This document shows, one piece after another, positions 1 to 5,415 of a stretch of DNA of 5,757 nt. Position numbers and translations under genes: made by a program. Under the pieces are notes generated by a model that was given only the letters and a program-made list of their open reading frames with translations, made no database searches and was not told the origin of the DNA. Source of the DNA: DATGQT01 sp033720695 (GTDB lineage: Bacteria > Bacteroidota > Rhodothermia > Rhodothermales > Rubricoccaceae); contig JAWWCA010000223.1 of NCBI GenBank assembly GCA_033720695.1, positions 1-5,757 on the forward strand, read 5' to 3'. Position 1 is the first letter of the stretch. Every line of letters begins with the position of its first letter.

Positions 1-3
1 AGC

Positions 4-24
4 GGGACCGGGGGAAGGGACGGG
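4..24 (+). other. Potential G-quadruplex motif in the left-edge intergenic DNA
   Basis: Four runs of three or more G lie at 4-6, 10-14, 17-19 and 22-24, with loops of 3, 2 and 2 bases, which fits the usual G-quadruplex pattern on the plus strand. It is just past the end of the minus-strand lysozyme-like gene, so the transcript there would be C-rich. The rest of 1-93 shows no gene, and I see no clear terminator. In DNA this GC-rich such motifs also arise by chance, so a function is not established. Confidence 0.35.
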
Positions 25-93
25 AAGGACGCGTTGGTGGGGCGAGGCTACGTCCGGCGGCGCGTGCGGATTCCACCCCGGCCGGCCACGCCG

Positions 94-900
94 CTACACG
101 CGCACCAGCTCCGCGTCGGTGTAGGCGCGGTCGGCGCCCGCCACGAGGTCGGCTTCGGCGTCGCGCCGCGTGTGGAGGCCGGGGAGGCGGCGCCGGTCCC
201 AGAGCCGCTTCATCGCCCGGATCTGCGCTGCGATGCCGTCGAGGTCGCGCGCCGTGACGAGGCCACGGATGGCGCGCATCTCCTTCCGGCGGTCCGTGTT
301 CTTCATGCTCGACCCCCGGTTGTAGACGAGCGAGAGGAGGGCCGCCTGCGCGTCGTGGGGCAGCGCCTCGACGCCGGGGTAAGCATCGCGCGTGAGGCGG
401 GCGTAGCGCGGGAGCGTGGACGTGTAGAACACCTCCTTCGCCACGTCGAGCGGGACGACGACGTGGGCCACCGAGTCGAGCGCACGCTTCGCGGCCGGCC
501 CCGTCTTCCCCGCCACCGCCTGGAGCGCGTCCACGTCGGCGTCGGGGAGCCGCCCGCGCCAGTCCTTCTCCACCTGCGCGGCCTTCTGGGTGCCGACGTC
601 GTAGCCGATCCCGATCGTCACGCCGCTCGACCCACCCGGCCAGATCGGGTTCTGGTACTTCCGCCGGTAGGTGGCCTCGGACGAGACCTCGAACGCGACC
701 AGCCGGTCGATCCCTGTGCGCGAGACGACGAGGTTGCCCTCCGGCGTCGCCACCGTCGCGTCGGCGATGAGGGACGGCTTGGCGGCGTCGAGGAGGATCT
801 CGATGCGGGAGAGTGTATCGGGCCCGAGGATGCCGTCGGGCTCGACGCCGAGGCGGCGCTGGATGGCCTTGAGGCGCTCGGTGACGGAGAGGGTCGGCAT
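94..900 (-). CDS. Peptidoglycan-binding / T4-lysozyme-like (GH24-type) hydrolase
   Basis: A 268-residue protein, ATG at 900 and TAG at 94-96. Residues about 5-38 look like a short peptidoglycan-binding domain, with the typical Q..LGVEPDGILGPDT pattern (14-29). Residues about 60-255 look like a lysozyme-fold catalytic domain: Glu71 in AFEVSS, then WPGG at 87-90 and VTIGIGYD at 94-101. In T4 lysozyme the catalytic residues are Glu11, Asp20 and Thr26; here Glu71 and Thr95 fit the first and third, but no Asp lies between them. LVYNRGSSM (191-199) and a basic MRAIR..MKRLWDRR region (208-237) follow. The inferred role is cleavage of the glycan backbone of peptidoglycan. There is no signal peptide and no membrane segment, so export would need a holin, lysis or another secretion system. 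No phage genes are visible nearby. It could be a domesticated endolysin, a wall-remodelling enzyme or an exported effector. The family call is fairly sure; the biological role is not. Confidence 0.8.
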   Translation of the reverse strand: MPTLSVTERLKAIQRRLGVEPDGILGPDTLSRIEILLDAAKPSLIADATVATPEGNLVVSRTGIDRLVAFEVSSEATYRRKYQNPIWPGGSSGVTIGIGYDVGTQKAAQVEKDWRGRLPDADVDALQAVAGKTGPAAKRALDSVAHVVVPLDVAKEVFYTSTLPRYARLTRDAYPGVEALPHDAQAALLSLVYNRGSSMKNTDRRKEMRAIRGLVTARDLDGIAAQIRAMKRLWDRRRLPGLHTRRDAEADLVAGADRAYTDAELVRV

Positions 901-916
901 AGCAGAGTTGGGCGTG

Positions 917-938
917 GAGCCGGCCCCGTTGCCGGCTC
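917..938 (-). other. Perfect 8-bp stem-loop upstream of the lysozyme-like gene
   Basis: GAGCCGGC at 917-924 and GCCGGCTC at 931-938 form a perfect 8-bp stem with a 6-base loop. It lies 16 bp upstream of the ATG of the lysozyme-like gene and 51 bp past the stop of the transporter gene. No T-run follows on the minus strand, so it is not a canonical intrinsic terminator. It may end transporter transcription, stabilise an mRNA end, or sit in the leader of the next gene. Confidence 0.4.
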
Positions 939-960
939 GCCCCCGTCTGACACGCGCGGC

Positions 961-987
961 GGCGGCGGCATAACCCCCGGCGCCGCC
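961..987 (-). terminator. Candidate stem-loop after the nucleoside transporter stop
   Basis: GGCGGCG (961-967) and CGCCGCC (981-987) can form a 7-bp all-GC stem with a 13-base loop, starting one base past the transporter stop codon. Several registers are possible because the left side is a GGC repeat (about 958-969). There is no following T-run. The position suits a transcript end or 3' stabiliser, but the sequence alone does not prove termination. Confidence 0.3.
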
Positions 988-988
988 G

Positions 989-2449
989 TCACGCGAGGAG
1001 CACGCCCGCGATCGTGGCCGTCATGAGGTTGGCGAGCGTGCCCGCCAGGACGGCCCGGAGGCCGAGCGCGGCGATCTCGCCCGTCCGGCTGGGGGCGAGG
1101 GGCCCGATGCCGCCGATCTGGATGCCGATCGACGAGAGGTTGGCGAACCCGCACAGCGCGAACGTCGCCATCACGACCGTCTTCGGGTCGAGCACGCCCG
1201 CGCCGATGCCGTCGGCGAGCTGGGTGTAGGCGACGAACTCGTTGGCGATGACCTTCGTGCCGAGGAGGGCGCCGAACGCGGTGATGTCGGCGGAGGGGAC
1301 CCCGATGGCCCAGGCGATGGGGGCGAGGATCACCCCGAGGATCTGCTCCAGCGACGTCGTGTAGCCGAAGAGGCCGGCTCCCCAGCCGAGGATGCCGTTG
1401 ATGATGGCGATGAGGGCGAGGAAGGCGATGAGCATCGCGCCGATGTTGAGGGCGAGCTTGAGGCCGTCGGCCGCGCCCGTGGCGGCGGCGTCGATGACGT
1501 TCTTGGGGCCGGGGTCGGCGAGCGCCTCCTCGACGGCCTCATGGGCCTCGTCGCTCGCGGTCGAGGGCAGCGTGGCCTCGCCGGCGTCGGCGCGGAAGGG
1601 GACCTCGCCCACGGCGATCGCGACGGGGTTGGGCTCGTCCTCGATGAGCCGGGCGTCCTCGACCCGGATCGGCGCGGCGCCGGCCCGGCGCTCGGTCTCC
1701 GGGACGAGGATCTTGGCGAGGACGAGGGCGGCCGGCGCCGCCATCACGCTCGCGCCGAGGAGCTGCTCGGCGAAGAGCTGCTGCCCCACCTCGACGGCCA
1801 CGCCGGCCACGGCGGCGTAGCGCTCGCCCAGGAAGGCGACGTAGGAGGCGAGCACGCCGCCCGCGATCGTCGCCATCCCGCCCGTCATCACGGCCATGAG
1901 CTCGCTGTGGCTGAGACGCTGGATGTAGGGCTTGATGACGAGCGGGGCCTCGGTCTGCCCCACGAAGATGTTCGCGCTCACCGAGAGCGACTCCGGCCCG
2001 CTCGTCCCGAGCGCGCGGCGCACCACCCACGCCACGCCGCGGACGACGGCCTGCATGACGCCGAGGTAGTAGAGGATCGCCATGAGGGAGGCGAACACGA
2101 TCACCGTCGGCAGCACCTGGGCGAAGAAGAAGAAGCCGAGCGAGCCCTCGGCGGCGGGCCCTAGCCCGAGGCTCCCGAAGATGAACGAGGAGCCCACCTC
2201 GACGGCGGCCAGGAACTCGACGAAGAGGCCGGCCACGAACGCAAACGCGTCCTTCGGCCAGCCCAGCGGCGCGAACGCCTCGGCCATGTCGTCGCCCTTG
2301 AGGATGAAGACGGCGAAGACGAGCTGGAGGAGGAGCCCGAAGACGACCGTCCGCCAGTTCACGCGGCGGCGGTTCGAGGAGAGCGCGAAGGCGAGGGCGA
2401 CGATGACGGCGAGGCCGAGCAGCCCGCGCAGGAGAGAGGCGGCGTCCAT
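989..2449 (-). CDS. nupC: Concentrative nucleoside transporter (NupC/CNT family)
   Basis: A 486-residue polytopic inner-membrane protein, ATG at 2449 and TGA at 989-991. It should import nucleosides by coupling to an ion gradient. Family signatures run in order: SANIFVGQTEAPL (158-170), MTGGMATIAGGVLASYV (188-204), ANEFVAYTQL (402-411) and GFANLSSIGIQIGGIGPLAPSR (434-455). Aligning by memory with Vibrio cholerae CNT, the nucleoside-contact residues map to Gln165, Thr166, Glu167, Val199, Glu404, Asn437 and Ser440. The Na+-site residues map to Asn160, Val163, Thr194 and Ile195, with Thr194 where the Vibrio protein has Ser, so Na+ coupling is likely. The protein is longer than the roughly 400 residues usual for bacterial NupC. 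The extra length is mainly an acidic, non-membrane stretch at about 252-314, between PETE and the conserved NVIDAAATGA. It lies 90 bp downstream of the helicase gene and 88 bp upstream of the lysozyme-like gene. Substrate preference cannot be read from the sequence. Confidence 0.95.
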   Translation of the reverse strand: MDAASLLRGLLGLAVIVALAFALSSNRRRVNWRTVVFGLLLQLVFAVFILKGDDMAEAFAPLGWPKDAFAFVAGLFVEFLAAVEVGSSFIFGSLGLGPAAEGSLGFFFFAQVLPTVIVFASLMAILYYLGVMQAVVRGVAWVVRRALGTSGPESLSVSANIFVGQTEAPLVIKPYIQRLSHSELMAVMTGGMATIAGGVLASYVAFLGERYAAVAGVAVEVGQQLFAEQLLGASVMAAPAALVLAKILVPETERRAGAAPIRVEDARLIEDEPNPVAIAVGEVPFRADAGEATLPSTASDEAHEAVEEALADPGPKNVIDAAATGAADGLKLALNIGAMLIAFLALIAIINGILGWGAGLFGYTTSLEQILGVILAPIAWAIGVPSADITAFGALLGTKVIANEFVAYTQLADGIGAGVLDPKTVVMATFALCGFANLSSIGIQIGGIGPLAPSRTGEIAALGLRAVLAGTLANLMTATIAGVLLA

Positions 2450-2468
2450 CGGTGGGGGGTGGGTGAGA

Positions 2469-2480
2469 GCGTGCGCACGC
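2469..2480. repeat. Perfect 12-bp palindrome in the transporter leader
   Basis: GCGTGCGCACGC equals its own reverse complement. It lies 19 bp upstream of the transporter ATG, between the possible promoter and the start codon, where a dimeric regulator could bind. A chance origin is possible in such GC-rich DNA. Confidence 0.45.
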
Positions 2481-2487
2481 CCGTCCG

Positions 2488-2499
2488 GCGCCGCGGCGC
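2488..2499. repeat. Second perfect 12-bp palindrome upstream of the transporter
   Basis: GCGCCGCGGCGC equals its own reverse complement. It is 7 bp from the first palindrome and overlaps the downstream edge of the possible promoter element and the expected transcription start. The two palindromes differ in sequence, so they are not obviously two copies of one operator. Confidence 0.4.
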
Positions 2500-2506
2500 G
2501 AAGATA
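2499..2506 (-). promoter_or_regulatory. Weak Bacteroidota-type -7 element upstream of the transporter
   Basis: Read on the minus strand this is TATCTTCG, matching five of the six fixed positions of the Bacteroidota -7 consensus TAnnTTTG. It would give a leader of roughly 40 bases before the transporter ATG at 2449. No TTG-type -33 element is visible at the usual distance upstream, and use of this consensus in this organism is assumed. It is the only AT-containing patch in the spacer, which is the main reason to note it. Confidence 0.22.
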
Positions 2507-2523
2507 CTCGCGGGGTCGGGTCC

Positions 2524-2540
2524 GCCGGACGAGCTCCGGC
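2524..2540 (-). terminator. Stem-loop at the helicase stop codon
   Basis: GCCGGA (2524-2529) and TCCGGC (2535-2540) form a perfect 6-bp stem with a 5-base loop. The stem begins at the last base of the helicase TAG stop on the minus strand. No T-run follows, so it is at best a non-canonical terminator or a 3' end stabiliser, but its position exactly at the gene end supports a transcript-end role. Confidence 0.35.
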
Positions 2541-4390
2541 TACACCATCCGGCCAGCGGCGAGGGAGCGCTCCAGCCACAGCCGCTTCCGCTCCAGCTCG
2601 GCCAGGCTCAGGTCCCCCTGCGCTTTCGACAGCCGCCGCTTGGCCTGGAGGTGCACGTCGCGCACCGCGACGGCGCGGCCCTGCGCCTGGAGGGCGAGGG
2701 CGAGCTCCTTGGCGAGCTGCGCGCACTGGCGGCGGAGCGCCCGCTCCCGCTTCGCCACGTCGACGGCGCGGGGGGCGGCCTCGGGCGCGGGCGCCGTGCG
2801 GTGGAAGTCGCGGCTGGAGCGGACGCGCTGCATCTGCTCCAGCGAGTGGGTCTGGAGGGCGGCCTGCTGGACGTGCGTGAGCTCCCAGACGGAGTGCTCG
2901 GAGGGCGCGGCCGGCGCCTCGGCCAGCTCGCGGGTGGCGCGCTCGGTCCGCTTCCGCACGCCCCACTGCGCCTCGTCGGCGATCCAGCGGAGCGTCGCGA
3001 CGACGTCGGAGTCGTCGGCGGCGTAGAGGTCGCAGCGGTTGTGGTCCTCGGGCCAGTCGGCGTAGTGGCGCATGCCGCGGAAGACCTGCTGCATCGTCTT
3101 CGAGGGCGCCCGCACGAGGTCGGCCTTGACGATGACCGAGATGGGCTTGATGTCGGTGCCCTCGCCGATCATGTCCACCTGCACCATGACGTCGAGGCGG
3201 CCCTCGCGGTAGCGGTCGAGGAGGGCGGCGCGCTCGGCGGCGGGGACGTCCTGCCCGATGCGGCCGGCGGTGACGTCCGGGTAGCGGCGCTGGACGACGT
3301 CGAGGATGGCGGCGGCGTGGCGGTTGCTCATCGCGATGACGAGGAGCTGGTGGTTGCGGAACGGCCGGGCCGCCCGCCCGCTCTTCACGAGGGCCTGCGC
3401 CAGCGCCTTCCGCTTCTCGGCGAAGCGCCGGAAGGCCGGGCCGAGGAGGGTGTCGAGGTAGACCTCGTGGAAGCGGAGCTTCCGGCGCGCCAGGAACGTG
3501 TCGACCTCCGCCGAGGTCTCGGCCCGCTCGCGCAGGTCCGAGAGCGTCATCTCGACCCGCTCGCCCGTGTCGCCCCGCAGCATCTGGATCGTGTAGTCGA
3601 CGACGTGCGCGTCGACGCGCTTGAGGATGCCGCCCTCGGCGTGGGCCTCGCGCATCGTCACCTCGTGGAGCGCCTCGTAGAACTGGTTGCCGTCGGCGTC
3701 CTCCCAGTGGGGGACGCCGAAGAGCGTCTTGTGGTCGCTGCGGACGGGCGTGCCGGAGAGGGCGACGGTGGCCTCGTGCGGGAAGCGCGCGATGGCCGCG
3801 GCCCACGTCCCGTCGCTGGCCAGGTGGTGCACCTCGTCGAACACGAAGAGGGCCCGGCAGCGGCGGCAGTAGTCCCGCAGCGCGCTGTTGCCCCGCGCCC
3901 CGCTCGCGTACTGGTAGGTCGTCACCACGACGTCGGTGTCGAGGTTCTTGAGGAAGACGCGGTCGGAGTCGGCCGTGCAGAAGGCGAGGGGCGGGGCGCC
4001 GAGGGCCTCGAAGGTGCGCGCCAGCTCGCCGGCGTCGGCGTACTGGTCGCGGAGGTTGCCGCGGGGGACGAAGACGACGAGGCGGTCGGCCACGCCGAGG
4101 GCCTTCGCCACGACGAAGGCGGCCAGCGCCGTGAGCGTCTTGCCGTAGCCGGGGACGAAGACGCCGAGCGCGTTGCGCTCGCCCCGCCGCAGCGCCTCGG
4201 CCCACTTCGTCAGGAACGCCGCCTGCCCCTCGCGCAGCCGGAAGCCCGGCTGGAGGCGGAGGCCGGGGAGCGGGTCGGGGGAGCGGGTCGGGGGGGCGGG
4301 GGAGGGGAGCGCCACGGGCACGACGACACCAGCGGGCCGCAGCGGCGGCCCGGGTCCGGGGGAACGGCGAGAGGGGCGCAAACCTACCAC
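2540..4390 (-). CDS. DExH-box superfamily 2 helicase with basic C-terminal module
   Basis: A 616-residue cytoplasmic ATPase expected to move on or remodel nucleic acid. Visible motifs: an entry helix LREGQAAFL (52-60); motif I PGYGKT (80-85); motif II DEVHH (185-189); motif III SGTP (212-215); motif V GEGTDIKP (409-416); motif VI QQVFRGMR (434-441). Both RecA-like lobes are therefore present. Motif I has P and Y where SF2 relatives usually have T and T/S, and motif VI has Phe where the Gly of QxxGRxxR is usual; both Arg residues are kept. Residues about 541-612 are basic and helical, with VHLQAKRRLS and a final LERKRLWLERSL. This resembles the tail of some actinobacterial DEAD/DEAH helicases, from memory. 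The start is uncertain: GTG at 4390 is given, but GTG at 4321 or 4315 would also keep the core and drop much of the Pro-rich N-terminus (residues 1-45). No nuclease, methylase or other defence partner adjoins it, so its role is open. Confidence 0.88.
   Translation of the reverse strand: MVGLRPSRRSPGPGPPLRPAGVVVPVALPSPAPPTRSPDPLPGLRLQPGFRLREGQAAFLTKWAEALRRGERNALGVFVPGYGKTLTALAAFVVAKALGVADRLVVFVPRGNLRDQYADAGELARTFEALGAPPLAFCTADSDRVFLKNLDTDVVVTTYQYASGARGNSALRDYCRRCRALFVFDEVHHLASDGTWAAAIARFPHEATVALSGTPVRSDHKTLFGVPHWEDADGNQFYEALHEVTMREAHAEGGILKRVDAHVVDYTIQMLRGDTGERVEMTLSDLRERAETSAEVDTFLARRKLRFHEVYLDTLLGPAFRRFAEKRKALAQALVKSGRAARPFRNHQLLVIAMSNRHAAAILDVVQRRYPDVTAGRIGQDVPAAERAALLDRYREGRLDVMVQVDMIGEGTDIKPISVIVKADLVRAPSKTMQQVFRGMRHYADWPEDHNRCDLYAADDSDVVATLRWIADEAQWGVRKRTERATRELAEAPAAPSEHSVWELTHVQQAALQTHSLEQMQRVRSSRDFHRTAPAPEAAPRAVDVAKRERALRRQCAQLAKELALALQAQGRAVAVRDVHLQAKRRLSKAQGDLSLAELERKRLWLERSLAAGRMV
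4265..4307 (+). other. G-quadruplex-type tract in the 5' part of the helicase gene
   Basis: Seven G-runs (4265-4268, 4272-4274, 4277-4281, 4285-4287, 4290-4296, 4298-4302, 4304-4307) are separated by loops of 1-3 bases. This is a strong match to the G-quadruplex pattern on the plus strand, which is the template strand for the helicase; the mRNA would be C-rich. It encodes the Pro/Ser-rich residues about 28-42, ahead of the helicase core. It could affect transcription or replication locally, or simply reflect low-complexity coding. Confidence 0.5.
4268..4293. repeat. Perfect 13-bp tandem direct repeat, two copies
   Basis: GAGCGGGTCGGGG occurs at 4268-4280 and again, immediately adjacent, at 4281-4293. 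The unit length is not a multiple of three, and the repeat lies between every available helicase start codon (4390, 4321, 4315) and the helicase core. Gain or loss of one copy would therefore shift the frame. Two copies are seen here, and the frame into the helicase core is open. Confidence 0.85.
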
Positions 4391-4467
4391 GCGGCCCCCT
4401 GCCAGCGCGGTGTCAGCCGCCCCGGGCGCGAGGAAATCTCTGCCGGCTCCCTCCGGGTCGTTCCGGC

Positions 4468-5268
4468 CTACTCCTGGTACCGAAGCTCGAAGGTGCGCGC
4501 CATGGTGCAGGTCATCCCCTGCTCCGAGACCGTCGACTCCAGGTTGCCCGTGATGTGCTCCGGGTCCTGGATGTCCCAGGTGAAGTGGATCTCCATCGGG
4601 ATCCCGCCCTCCTCGCCGCCGACGGTGCCCCGGTAGCGGCAGTCCGGCGACCGGCGCATGGTGATGGGGGCGGTGCCCTCTCCCAGGTCCTCAGCGTAGA
4701 CCGTCGCGCAGCCGTCGCGGATGTCGAGGGTGCCTGTGCCCGAGGCCGGCGCGAGCGGGAGCGTCATCGAGACGGCGCCGGTGCAGGCCATCGTGCCGGG
4801 GTGGTTGTCGACGGCCCAGGTGCCGGCCTCCGGGCAGACACAGGAGGACGTCGAGAGCTCGAACACGCACGTGACGGTCTCGCCGTCGTCGAGGTTGAAC
4901 GTGGCCGTCTGGGTCGCCAGGTTCCCGACGCTGGGCGTGGCGCTGGCCCCGTCGTCGCAGCGGATGTCCCTCAGGGCGTACCCCTGCGCCTGCAGCTCCG
5001 GCCCGATGGCCGCGAGCGTCGACGTGTACGGACCTGGCTCGAGGTTCTCCGCCGCGAGGCGGTTCGGCTGGTCCAGGCGGAGGGGAAGCTGGCCGGACGG
5101 GGTGCCCTCGAACCGGAGGGTGTCCCCGCCGGCCTCGGGGGTGGTCTCGACCACCACGACGGCCGTCCCGCCAGGTTGTTGTGCGGCGCTCAGGGGCACC
5201 AGGGCGAGGAGGAGGCCGAAGGAGACGACGCCTACGAGGGCGTAGAGGCAACGGGAGGCGAACCGCAT
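4468..5268 (-). CDS. Uncharacterised exported protein, prealbumin-like domain plus Cys-rich C-terminal domain
   Basis: A 266-residue protein that I do not recognise as a named gene. The ATG at 5268 gives a standard signal peptide: a basic start, a hydrophobic core at about 8-26 and a likely cut after SAA at residue 29. A TTG two codons earlier (5274) is possible but less likely. Residues about 35-138 resemble a SpaA/prealbumin-like beta-sandwich repeat: TTPEAGGDTLRFEG (42-55), ENLEPGPYTSTL (74-85), IRCDDG (102-107) and GETVTCVFEL (129-138). Residues about 143-264 form a second region, predicted all-beta by its alternating pattern, opening with CVCPEAGTW (143-151) and holding GTVGGEEGGIPM (214-225) and FTWDIQ (229-234). 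The mature part has eight cysteines (104, 134, 143, 145, 162, 187, 210, 254), enough for four disulfides. No lipobox, C-terminal sorting tail or catalytic motif is seen. It is likely periplasmic or secreted. Its stop lies 77 bp before the helicase start, and its start faces the ECF sigma gene. Confidence 0.8.
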   Translation of the reverse strand: MRFASRCLYALVGVVSFGLLLALVPLSAAQQPGGTAVVVVETTPEAGGDTLRFEGTPSGQLPLRLDQPNRLAAENLEPGPYTSTLAAIGPELQAQGYALRDIRCDDGASATPSVGNLATQTATFNLDDGETVTCVFELSTSSCVCPEAGTWAVDNHPGTMACTGAVSMTLPLAPASGTGTLDIRDGCATVYAEDLGEGTAPITMRRSPDCRYRGTVGGEEGGIPMEIHFTWDIQDPEHITGNLESTVSEQGMTCTMARTFELRYQE

Positions 5269-5415
5269 GACCAATCGGGTGTTCAGGGAAGGGGCTGCTG
5301 GAGACGCGCAAGCGCGGGCGGAAACCGGACACGGGCCGGGGGAAGCCGCCGAGAAAGGCCTGTCCTCTTCCCCGGGACGCCGTTATGTTGCGCGCTCTTC
5401 GCTCCCCCGCCCGCG
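5269..5415. promoter_or_regulatory. Divergent intergenic region between exported-protein and sigma-factor genes
   Basis: These 147 bp separate two genes that point away from each other, so both promoters should lie here. On the plus strand, TTATGTTG (5383-5390) is the most AT-rich patch and could be a -10/-7 element about 26-33 bases before the sigma start, though it fits the TAnnTTTG consensus only partly. A 5-bp inverted repeat, CGCGC/GCGCG with a 2-base spacer, lies at 5305-5316. No convincing minus-strand promoter element was found. Both promoter ideas are weak. Confidence 0.35.

Noticed and set aside
34..1026. A 330-codon plus-strand open frame opposite the lysozyme-like gene
   Set aside because: It is the antisense shadow of a gene with recognisable motifs; the product is Arg/Val/Gly-rich without a domain.
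1539..4205. An 888-codon minus-strand open frame spanning the helicase and transporter genes
   Set aside because: It is out of frame with both recognised proteins, and its translation is almost entirely Arg/Pro/Ala/Gly repeats, typical of a shadow frame in high-GC DNA.
2459..4636. A 725-codon open frame on the plus strand opposite the helicase gene
   Set aside because: It is antisense to a helicase with clear motifs, its translation is low-complexity (Arg, Gly, Val, Ala, Glu, His) with no domain, and long spurious open frames are expected at this GC content.
2540..5268. A defence island or multi-gene anti-phage system around the helicase
   Set aside because: The neighbours are a nucleoside transporter and an exported protein with no nuclease, methylase, protease or toxin motif, and no integrase or repeat borders were seen.
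5272..5274. TTG as the start of the exported protein
   Set aside because: The ATG two codons later at 5268 is a better initiator and gives a standard signal peptide; the difference is only two residues.
5385..5387. ATG as an alternative start for the sigma factor
   Set aside because: It is 31 bases from the TTG at 5416 and therefore out of frame with the sigma coding sequence.
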